Assembly (NCBI GenBank): GCA_004431415.1
Contig: QPMI01000494.1
Coordinates: 124,001 to 188,000, forward strand
Length of the DNA: 64,000 bases
Source of the DNA: Cyanophora paradoxa
Taxonomy: Eukaryota; Glaucocystophyceae; Cyanophorales; Cyanophoraceae
Reading direction: 5' to 3'
Every line of letters begins with the position of its first letter. Position 1 is the stretch's first letter. Shown here piece by piece: positions 33,901 to 44,500 of the stretch. The translations under genes and the position numbers were made by a program. The notes beneath the pieces are model-generated. The model saw only the letters and a list, made by a program, of their open reading frames with translations. It did no database searches and had not been told where the DNA came from.

Positions 33901-35465
33901 CGCCCGGCCGGGCGCGTGCGCAGCTCGGGGGGTACTACGCGGGGGAGGGCCGGCCGCAGGACGCGGCGATGGCGCTGGCGAAGGCCGTCGCGCTGCGGGA
34001 GAAGCGGCACGGGCGGGAGGCCCTCGAGCTCGTCCCGCCCCTCCGCGCCCTCGCCCGCGTCCACCGCGCCCAGGCCCGCAGGCCGCCCGCCCTGCGCCTC
34101 CGCTCTGCTCTGCTCTGGCTGACCGACGGGGCGGGGGGCGCAGGGGGAGACTGAGAAGGCGGTGGCGCTGCTCACGCGGGCGCTGCAGCTGCGGGAGAAG
34201 CGGCTCGGGGCGCACGAGGCGGTCGCGGAGTCGCTGCAGGAGCTGGCGGGCGTGCACGAGGCGGCGGGGCGCGTGGAGGCGGCGATCCCGCTCCACCTCC
34301 GCCTCATCGCCCTCGAGTCGCAGCGCAAGGGCAAGCGCCACCCGGACGTCGGTCCGCCCGCCCGCCCGCCCGCCCCGCCCGCCCGCTCCGACGACCTGAC
34401 ATGTGTACAGCGACGCGGCTGTGCAACCTGGCGTACCTGTACGAGTGGTCGCGCAAGACGGCGCAGGCGTTCCGCCTCTACGAGGAGGCGCTGGCCATCG
34501 ATAGCGAGGCGCTCGGGCCCGACCACCCCATCGTCGGCACCGACGTGCGCCGGCGAGCGAGGCGAGGCTGGGGCGGTCCGAGGCTGACAGGCGGCGCGGG
34601 CCGGGCCGGGCCGGGGCGCAGATGTCGAACCTGGCGGTGCTCTTCGAGTCGCAGCAGCAGCACGACGCCGCCGTCAAGCTCCACCGCCGCGCCCTCGGTC
34701 CGCCCCATAGCTAGGCCTTCTGCTCGATCCGGCCGCGCTGACGCCCCCGGCCCGCGCGCAGCCATCCACGAGAAGGCCCTCGGCCCCAACCACCCCGACG
34801 TCGGTGCGCCCGCCCCGCCCGCCCGGCCCCTCTCTATTCTCGGCCCGGCGCGAGGCGGGGGCCGGCAGCGATCGACTGCAACAACCTGGCGTCGGTGCTG
34901 CGGAGCCAGGGCAAGTACGCCGAGGCCGTCCCCTTCTTCCAGGCCCGCCCCACCCCGCCCCGCCCCGCCCCGCCCCGCCCCCGAAGCTCTCGGGGCGCCT
35001 CTGCTGACTCGGCCCGCCCCGCCGCACCGCAGCGCGCCCTCACGATCCTCAAGGCGACCGTCGGGCCGGACCACCCGGGTACGCGTTTCTATTGCGCTGC
35101 CGGGCCGGGCCGAGTTCAATGTTCGCTCGTTCCTTCCCCCAGACTACGGGACGATCCTGAACAACCTGGGGGAGAACCTGCGCCTCTGGGGCCGCACCGA
35201 CGACGCCCTCCTCGTCTTCAAGCAGGCCCTCCGGGTACCCCTTTCTTCTCCGCGGCCGGGGCCCGGGCCGGCCTGAGGGGCGCGGGGGCAGATCCTGGGG
35301 GCCGCGAAGCACCCGCTGGAGGAGACGGTGCGCAAGAGCATCGCGGCGCTCGCGCCGGCCCCCGCGGCGGCCCCCAAGGGCGGCAAGGGCGCCGCCGCCC
35401 CCGACAAGGCCTCGGACAAGGGCGAGAAGGCCGGCGGCGGCAAGGGCGGCAAGCGCCGCGACTGA
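27984..35465 (+). CDS. Nephrocystin-3-like protein: DUF4062-like region, P-loop NTPase and TPRs
   Basis: The start is ATG 27984 (MGNAASG), a typical N-myristoylation site like that of NPHP3. Spliced exons then give ALPDAIERCRRERTV, VRVYLCATYK, LLKERELLHDQTFPKLND, GYHFTVADLRDKL and RSRPFFIAVLVRQGDSYG, the pattern of the DUF4062-type N-terminal region. Next is an ARMVLDDLSA segment, then a P-loop GPTGSGKSSLLANW (about 29604-29645) and a Walker B-like VALVADGLES (about 30177-30206). A Pro/Ala-rich stretch follows, then helical exons (LVRGTLRLLALSRLGLSEAE; YNFFHGSLLQAA). TPRs of kinesin-light-chain type fill 33760-35240 (EKAVALLTRALQLREKRLG, AFRLYEEALAIDSEALGPDH, NLAVLFESQQQHDAAVKLH). It ends KGGKRRD, TGA at 35463-35465. 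Relatives act in the ciliary inversin compartment. Many introns have GC donors. Confidence 0.82.
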
Positions 35466-35892
35466 GGCCGCGCCGCGCCGCTGCCCGCGCGAGTGAATGT
35501 ACAGCGCCCCGCCGGACCCGTTGACAGCGCGTTCTTTTCCGATCCGTATACGTGCCAGCGTGCTTAGTTTCAGGGCAGCGAGTGCAGGGTTTGATCGTTA
35601 CAGCTTCCGCTTGCCCTCCTTCCGGCGGCAAGACTATGTACGCGTGTCATTCGTGCCGCAATGTTCATTTATAGCACGAGCCGAGCACTCCGCTCAACAG
35701 TTAGCGCATGGATTCGTTTGACTTGGCGTGCGGACGCCCGGCCCCCGTGACATCGTTATTTTACCAATTCTAATAACATGTACACAGCTTATTGCATCTT
35801 TCTCGTCAATTGCAACAGTTATATATAGCTGATCATGACCACTGATTCAGCGTGTCTGCCGCAGTGCTAGCGTAAGCTTCTAGATCTGCGGG
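34630..35892 (+). repeat. Right arm of about 1.26-kb inverted repeat
   Basis: Contains the last four to five exons and the 3' flank of the intact nephrocystin-3-like gene. It is the reverse complement of 26296-27560, so the two arms flank about 7 kb. Confidence 0.9.
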
Positions 35893-36516
35893 CGGAGGAT
35901 CGCCGGAGTGCCGAAGCCCTGGGTGGGTACCGGTCGGGGGTGTGGGGAAGAAATATTGAGGCCTTAATCCGATGATCATGCATATGATCGATCCTGATGG
36001 TCATGCATGCGCATATGATCATAAGCTGACCCGGCAGGGGAGCCGAATTAAGCTCAGCTTGAGCCGCTGAGCTGGATTCGGAAGTCATCGAATCGAATGA
36101 TATCGATATCACGTGCACAGCTGCGCACGCGCGCAGAATTCGTGGATGGGATTCCAACCTAAATTCAGTGGTCACTGATAATGATACTCATGTGCACACA
36201 CAGCGCTAGCATGACTCAGGGATGTAGTTCGCGAATAAAGGTAACATGAGAAAATATGGCCGGAGCGCAAACGCAGAATGAAGCCGTTCGCGAATACTCT
36301 GAACTGTCACATGGGAAAATAAGACACAGTGTAGACGAAATATTTCTGTACTGGGAGAGCACTGTCCCACTAGGAGATTTTATACATCGTAAGTTCTCTC
36401 AAAAACTGCATAGACAACAAAATATCAATCATAGAATCATCGAATACATGCATATGTACAGCTGCATACTGACAAGCTCACACAGCTTTATATCTATCTA
36501 TATATTGTAAGAACAC
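35893..36516. other. Convergent spacer before the giant minus-strand gene
   Basis: AT-rich spacer between two convergent 3' ends. It has TGATCATGCATATGATC-like palindromes and two copies of GTTCGCGAATA. An 84-codon plus-strand frame (36256-36510) starts with ATG, but I found no family signature, so I do not call it a gene. Confidence 0.5.
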
Positions 36517-37014
36517 CTAATTCAAGTAGCCTTTGTCGTCTGCGAACAGGGGCTCGAGCTGCCTCGGTCGCAAGGAGGGGGCGGGGGCGCTGACGTTGGG
36601 GGCGGGCGGGGGCGGGGAGGAGGACGGCCCTGGGCCCGCCGGGCCCCCGAAGGCCGTCGCGGAGGTCGAGGGCGAGGGCGAGTGGGAGAGCGCCCGCCTC
36701 TGGGCGACGGTGTCGACTCGCTCGATCGCGGATTCGAATTCGCCGCCGTACGGCAGCTGCAGGCGCCGCTGGGCGAGGCTGTACGATGAGAGCGAGTCGT
36801 CTCCGCGGGCTCGAGCTCGAGGCGGGGTACCGGTGCTCGAGACGGGGCGGGGCGTCGGCTCCGCCACAGACGCCGCTGAGCGGACGCGGGGGAGAGAGCG
36901 GGACGGGGTACCGGCGCCGGCGCCGGCCGCCGAGTCGCGATCGTCGAGGGTGCTGTGCCTACGCGGCGACGCCGAATGCTCGGGCCGCGACGAATCCGTA
37001 CGCTCACGATCGCC

Positions 37015-37047
<33 letters not shown>

Positions 37048-38545
37048 GGCTGCGGCTGCGGCTGCGGCTGCGGCTGAGGCTGAGGCTGCGGCTGAGGCTG
37101 CGTGGGCGTTCGAGGCCGCTAGGAGGCGGAGGTCACTTAGGGTGCTGTTCCGCCTCATGACCGGGTCGGAGTCCGCTGCCGATCGCGCCGGCGCCGGCGC
37201 CAGCGACCGCGGACGGCTGCTCGAGGGTAACCCCAAGGCGGCGCCCCGCCCAAGCTCGTCCCGTCGATTCCGCTGGAGATGCCGATGGGGCTCGCCGCCA
37301 GCGTCGAGGTCCCTTTGCTGGGGCGTGGCAAAGGTCGTGATGTTCGTCATCGGGTTGATCGCCACGCCTCCGGCCCCGGCCCCGGCCGTCGAAGCCGACG
37401 GCGACGCCCCCGCGCTTAGGCTTAGGCTCAGGTGACTCTGCTCCCCGCGGTCGCGATCTCGATCGCGATCGTGGCGATCGAGAGCGCGAAGGGGCTCCGC
37501 CTCGCGTGCGACCTGGCGATCGCGGCAGTCGCAACCGTCAGTTCTAGATGGATACAATAAACATGATAGATGGGGCTGAATACATATTTAGGCTGGAATA
37601 TAACTAGCTAGCTAGATAAATCGGAGCTTCTTTGGGCGAAAACTTGAAGTTAGAGAAAGAAGTCTAAAGGTGGGCAGCCCTAGGACGGATCATCAAGTAA
37701 CGGCTGCATTTGGGCTATAGCTAGCTATGTATAGCAAGATAAATCGGAGCTTCTTTTTTTTGGGGGGGGGGGAAGGAGGAGGGGGGGGTAGTGGGGGGCA
37801 GACCTCGGTGGGCCCGAAGCGCCACAGGGCGCGGGCGACGGCCCGCCAGAGCCGCAGACGCCTCGCGCGGGCCGCGTCGGCGGCCGCCGCCTTTGCCTGC
37901 GCCGCCTCCAGCCGTTCGCGCGCCTCCTCCTCATCCTCGCCCGCTTCTTTGAGGGCCCGCTCCAGCCGGCGCAGCTCGGCCCGGCGCGCGGAGGAGTCGG
38001 CCAGGTTCCGGCAGAGCCCGCGGGCGGTCAGGCAAGCGTCCAGTGCCTCGTCGTCCGCGAGGCGCGCAGCGGCCGTCAGCGACGCGAACTTGTCCACTTC
38101 CTCCTCCTCTTTCTCCTTCTTCTTCGCATCGGCCTCGCCCTCTCCCTCTGCTTCGCTGGAAGAGGAGGACGGCGGCGCCGCGGGCGGGGGCGGCTTCGGC
38201 GGGTCCGGGCTCTCCCGCAGCTCCCGCACTGCCCCGGCTACGAGACGGAGGTCCCCGGCAAGCTGTCCGTAGGGCCCGGGGCCCGGGCCCGGGCGCCCCC
38301 CCCTGCGGTCCTGGTCCCGGTCCGGGTCCGCCGGGAGGAGCGCGCGGAGGCGCGTGGGGGCGTCCGGCGGGGCCGACGCCGGCGCCTGCGCGAGGGCGTC
38401 GCCCAGGGCCGCCAGCGCCGACTCGTACCGGGACCTGCGCGCGCGCGCTTAAGCTTCGGAAGCTTTTAGGCGGACCGGATCTCTCGCTACGAGCGATATC
38501 GATTTGGAATGTTTGAATTAGAGACATTATAATGCTTCGATGCAT
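36517..38545 (-). other. Cytoplasmic linker and low-complexity tail of the giant protein
   Basis: The exon near 37800-38430 encodes a highly charged helix-forming segment (KKKEKEEEEVDKFASL; ELRRLERALKEAGEDEEEA) of coiled-coil type. The last exon (to 36517) is rich in Ser, Arg, Pro and Ala, with about twenty consecutive alanines near 37012-37080 and an MRRNSTLSDLR segment that looks like a basophilic kinase site. No catalytic domain is visible. Confidence 0.7.
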
Positions 38546-41500
38546 GTCATGCTTGAATTCGAAGCGGACCGGATCTCTCTTACTCCGAGCTACTTAACAT
38601 TGGAGTGAGAATTGAGGATAGGAATAATCGCCACAATCGATCCGAGCAGAGTGGAGCGGGGGCCCCGGCCAAACTTAAACCAAACCAAACTCGAGTGAGA
38701 CGCACTGGAAAGGGTAGCTGTTGACCAGGTCCTGCCCGAACGGGCGCCCCGCCTCACGGCCCTTGTGCTCCCGCGACAGCGTCCACCGCACGCTCGACCT
38801 CGCCACCCACCGCTCGAGATCGCTGCGAGGGGGCGCAGCGCAGCGCATGGCACACGCTGTCAGTCAGATTTCCGCAGATTTCCGCGACGCGATCGATGCA
38901 AATGCCACGCACGGGTCCGCCTCCAGGTCGACCGCGACCCGTACCTCCCGGCAGGGCTGAACGAGCGCGTCCGCGCGGCCCGTGACCCTGTCGAGCAGCG
39001 TCCGCGCCTTGGCCCGCACGGCCGCGACGCCCTCGACGACCGCCTGCTTCTGGCTGGCGAGCATGATGACGAGCTGGAGCTGGCCCAGGAGCGTGTCCGC
39101 GATGATGATGTAGCTCGTCGCAAGCGCCGTGTTGAACATGACAGCCCCTACAAATGTACCAAATATTTAGTTAGGCGGATGGGTCGCAACGGCAAGCGCG
39201 GACCGGTGTCCCAGCCCCACTCGAGCTCGGCCGCCAGCACGGCGAGGAACGCGACGCTCTCCTGGGCGAGCGTGGCGGCCTCCACGACCGCCACCCTGCA
39301 AACGCGCAAGCGAAGCCTCAGCCAAGCTCGTATAAGTAAAGAAAGGCACGCGCCAGCGGGAGACGAAGGGCACGCTGAAGAGCTGAGTGACGAGGGACGC
39401 CGCGTTGAGGCAGAGGAGGAGGCTGACTTGCGTGAGGGGCGTCACGAGCGACGGGGCGGCGCCCATCAGCGTGGAGGGGCCCGCGTCCTCTTCCTTGTCG
39501 TCGCCGCCGCCGCCGCCAACGACGGCGACGAGGCGACGACGCTTGCCTGGACATGGCGCGCGCGCGAGCGCGTAAGCTGAAGCTTAAGCTTAAGCTTAAG
39601 TGACTAATTTTGGGCAGCAAGGTAAACTAAAGCGAGGGTAATAGCAGAAGGCGATGCGAATGCTGATTATGGTCATGAGCCGCACGGCGCTTGCAAATTT
39701 TATTTGGGAGCACATGTGTTGACGTTTGGGTTATTTGAGATTCCTTACTACCCAAACGTAGCGGAACGAAAAGCAAAAAGGAAGGGGCTCGCCTGGCGTT
39801 CGCGTGGAGAGCATGGCGACGAGAAGGATGGCGATAAGGGAGCGAAGGAGCGACAGGATACCCGTCGCGAACGCCAGGCGCGCGTCTGCGCATTAAGTAA
39901 AACGAAGCGAAAAAGAAACGCATCGCATCCTACTAGGATAGCTTGTAGATTGCAGTGCAGAAGCTAAAAGGGAGATGTTGCGAGAGGTTATCAAGCGCAA
40001 GAAACTATCAGTTAACGTTGGAAGAAGCGTCGACCCATCAACGTCGGAAGTGAAGCCGAGAAACCGTCAAACGAAAAGAAACGTTATTCCATGGAGGGCC
40101 GGGCCATGATTGAAGGCCGCAGTTAAAGAAAACAGCGATAAACAGATAGATAGATACTGGCCGACGAAGTCATATAGATAGATAAACAGATAGATAGATA
40201 GAAGGCCGCAGTTAGCGAAGTCAGCAATAATGAAGGGCCGGGCCATGCATATATGATTGAAGGCCGCAGTTAAAGACACCAGCGATAAACAGATAGATAG
40301 CTCGATACTGGCCGACGAAGTCATATAGATAGATAAACAGAAAGATTGATAGAAGCTTAAGGCCGCATTTAGCGAAGTCAGCAATAATCAAATGCTGACC
40401 GACGAAGTCGTCGTATAGGAGTTCGAAGCCGGCGGACCACGCGCCCGAGCGCGAGTCGGGCCGCTCGCTCTTCGGGCGCCACTCCCCGCGGAGGATCAGC
40501 CGGTCCAGCTGCATTGAGGCTTGTTAATATAGTTACGAGTTACTAGTTAAGCGATGTGAGGTTACTAGTTAAGCGATGTGAGTGTTTGATGCTAATATAA
40601 TTACTCGTTAGGCTGAGGCTTGTTAAGATAGTACTAGTTAAGCTGCATTCATATCAATATTGAGGCTTGTTTGTGCACTTAAGCGACGTGAACGTGTGGT
40701 GTTTAGGGACAAATGAAATGTAGAGAGCTTTGTTTGTTTGTTAATGTGCGCCTTCAAATCCAATGTTTGCACGCACGTTCTCGCCGAGCTTCTCGAGGCC
40801 GCCAAAGACGTACGCGTTGAGAAAACGCCCCACGCCGCGAAGCAGCCGCCGCGGCCAGCTGACGCGTTCCTCTTGCATGCGAAGCTCTTCTCGCCCGTCG
40901 GCGCCCATCTCGGAAAAGTCCGCGTCTGTTTCTTCCAGGAGGTCGAACTCGTGGGGCTGCCCTCGCTCTTCGTGCCGCAGAATGACCGCGACGTGTTGCC
41001 CGCGCCCGGGTAACGCCCCGTCCGCAGCGGAGGCCGCTGCTCGCACGTGGACATTCGAAACCCACCGGTGCCGTCCCCCTCGCGCCCGCGGCTTGCGCTT
41101 CTGCGACTGTGCCCGCATCTTCGCCTGCGCCTCGGTTCGTTCGCGGTGCCGCTCCCGCATTCTCGCCCAGAAATCCTTCACAGACGATCCTCCAGTCAGC
41201 ACCTGGTGAATAGATTAATTTCAGACAATAGAGCTTAAGGTGAAGTAAACGATTTCGCGCACATGGAGAAAGCTGCCGAAGGAGTGGTACTTGACAAACT
41301 CCAAACGGCGCACCCCCCTCACAAGAAGGACGAGGAAGAGGACGGGGATGAACACGTGCACGACGCAGACGAAGATGAAGAGGGCGAACTGGGAGCCGTT
41401 GTCGGAGGCGAGCGGGACGTAACCGGCAGCCGCGAACGCGATGGGCTGGAACGTGAGGAGGTACATCGTGAGCTGAAAGTTCGGGAGAGCGAGCTTCCCG

Positions 41501-44500
41501 GAAAGCCGCCGGGTTTTCTTCTTGATCAGCACGAGGAAAATGTACGCGGCGAACTGGACGAGCGTGAGGCCGGCGATGGGCAGCGCCGCCCAGAAGATGG
41601 CGTTGAGCAGCGCCGTGCGGGCCTCGTCCTCTCGCTCCGGGAGGTCGGGGGCGGCGTCCTCGAGCACGGCCTCGAGGGTAACCTCCTCCACCGCCGCCGC
41701 CGCCGCCGCGTCGTCCTGCAGAAGCCGCCGGGCCAGCGTAGAGTTCGAATTTCCGACATTGGGCTCCGACGTCGGCTGAGCCGCCGCTGCCGCTGCCGCC
41801 GCCGCCGCCGCCGCCGCCTTGCTGGCCTTGGATTGGAAGGGCGAGAACGAGAACTGGAGCATGAAGGGGCCCATGGCGCTCGCGTAGGCCCGGTACGACG
41901 CGGGCAGGAATGGGCTGGAGAGCCCGGCGACGATCGCCTGTCTCTGGATGTTGGTCGCCATGCTCTGCGCGATCAGCGGCGTCAGCCACAATGGGAGTTT
42001 TCGGGTCGACAAACGCTGCACAAGCGATGACGAAGTCATTGAGGAGCCAGTCTTCAAAGAGCTTCCAGCCATTTGCATGAGAGCCTTGACGGCACTGAGG
42101 CTCGCCGAGACGGCTGCGACCGCACCAGCGGCTTTCACGACCTGGAGCCGCGCGCAATATTCAATAAGGATTTCGCCAATAAAGCCAAGAAGATGTGTTG
42201 GAAAATAGATAGCGCACCCCTTCGCCGGCACTGCGGGCAGTCTCGAGATCGATCGAATCCCGCGCAGAAGTGCCGAGAACTGCGCATGCATAAATCCAAT
42301 TGCAAGGCGAACTGCATACAAGGCTTTCATTCGGCTGCAGCTTTGGTTCACCTGTTATCTCGTAAATCGCCGTGGCGGAACGCGGCGCCAAGACGCCTCC
42401 GATGCCGTTATCGGCGACCGTGAGCCGGAAGGACCAGCGTCCAGCTGCCAGACCGGAAATCTGTCGAGAACGTTAGCGCACAAGTCGCTCATTGTACAAC
42501 GAATTCGAAAGAAGCGCTAAAGATTGCGAACCAGGACGTCCGCCGAGCCCTTTGATGTACCCACCGCCTTCACTTTCGCGGTTCCGGGCCCCGACACTTG
42601 TACCCACTCCGCTTTCTCGATCCGCCCTGCTCTCGAACGGTAATTATAAGCGCGCAAAACCCGACGACGCCGAAGGGTACGCGAAAGAGAAACGGGGCGC
42701 GCCGTCCTCGTCCTGGTCCCTGACAGTGGGTTTGAGGACGACTATCGCCTTCTCGTCGGCGGACGGGAGCTGCAGCTCGAACTTGCGCTTCCCGGAAATG
42801 ACCTGGTTTCACATGAAGCGCAGTTTCATAATTATACTAATTATACTACATGAATAGCATGGCGTCCTTAATGAAGCATGTGTAGCTTAATGGACGTAGC
42901 TTTAAATTAGGACGTAGCTAAATCGTCTGGCGGACGTCCCTAATGAAGCACAGCTTAATGGACATAACTTAAACTTGCATTAGGACGTAGCTTTGATTTA
43001 GGGCGTAGCTTAATAAAATAAGGCATCTGACCGAAGGCAGGTTCTGGCGGACGTCCTTAATTATAATGAAGCATATATAGCTTAATGGAGCTTTATAGCT
43101 TTGTAGTAGGGCTGACCGCTTTTGCTTTATAGCTTTATATAAGGACTGACCGGAGGGAGGTTCTGGCGGACGTCGATGTAGAGGGTGATGAGGACGGGGG
43201 AGGACCCCAGGGAGAGTTCTCGGTCCATCACGTTCATCTCGATCTGTTCGAAATCGGAGTCGGACAGGAATTGGAGGACGTGTGCGCGGAACAGTCAACG
43301 TTTGCAGTTGGCCGGACTCAGGTCCGAGTTGGAATATTAATTGAAGTTGTTGAAGAAAGAGGGCAGATTCCGGATCCGCGGACCTGGCAGATGCCCGATA
43401 CCGTGGTGCTGACGTTCAGGTAGCCCGGCCGGGATGTATCGAGGTGCTTCCTGTTCAGTACAATGTCAGCGGAGAGCGCGCGCAGCAGCAGAATAAATGC
43501 AACAATTGCAGGTAGGTCTATATAATTGGCGCACTGTGTGAGACCGCACAATGGGTCTTGTATGAGCGTCCACCTAGTCGAGCGAGAGGGACAATTATCA
43601 GAACAACTGAAATCAAACGCGAATCTGCAATTTTATTCCATTCAGGCACACGCACGTAAAGTCTACGACGCGTCCGTCCACATCCTGGCTCAAGTGACCG
43701 TCGAGTACTGCGCGATCGGAACCCGTCACGTTCCGCCAACCTTATAACCGAGAACAAATGAATTGTAAAGTTACCGGTCCAGTACGTCGACCCGTTCACA
43801 GCGACCTCGGTAGATCCGTCGAGAACGGGAAGAGGCGGGACGTTCTGCATGCGCCGGAGGATGACGTGGTCGATCTGGGCGACGCCGGAGGCTGGCACGC
43901 CCAGCGCCGAGGCGACGCCCGACGGCTGGAACGAGGCGGCTACTAGGGGAAAAGAGTCCGCTTGCGCCAGGTTGTTCGCGGAAATGTTCACTGCGCGCGG
44001 GTCGCTCAGTGCACGTGCGAGCGGAACGCAGCGCTCTCCGTCTGCGCATGGTGCGCACCGTTGAGGATAACGGATCCTGGCTTAGGTAGCATGGCGCTGA
44101 CGCGGCTGCACGGCAAAGCATGAACACAAACGACGCGGGTTCGAGCAAAACGCTTTTACGGACTTGACTTCGACGCCGAAAGAGTTGGCCACGCCGCGCC
44201 GGACCTCTTCCTTGAACGTAACGTTCGCGAAGCGCCGGAGAAACGCGGTGTAGTCTTCGTTCACGCGGACAGAGCTGACGAGAACTGCGCCGGAGTTGCG
44301 CTCAGCTGCTCCGATCTTTCCGTTGCGAACTTCCCACAGCACACAACTGAAACCCCTACCAGGGAGCAGTTCGAAGTCGATGTCGAATTGAGATACAAAT
44401 GGCTCGTTCGAGTCCACGTCTCTCACCACGACCTGGACCGTCCACCTGGAAAAGAAAAGAGTCAAACCGGAGCTGTTTGGAAGGCTTGCGAGGCACGAGG

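Noticed and set aside
36256-36510. 84-codon plus-strand frame starting with ATG
   Set aside because: It lies in an AT-rich convergent spacer and shows no domain, signal peptide or homology cue; chance is the simpler explanation.
39667-39967. Lys/Arg-rich plus-strand frame near 39.7-39.9 kb
   Set aside because: The minus strand here carries a membrane-helix exon (ARLAFATGILSLLRSLIAIL) of the giant gene, so the plus frame is its antisense.
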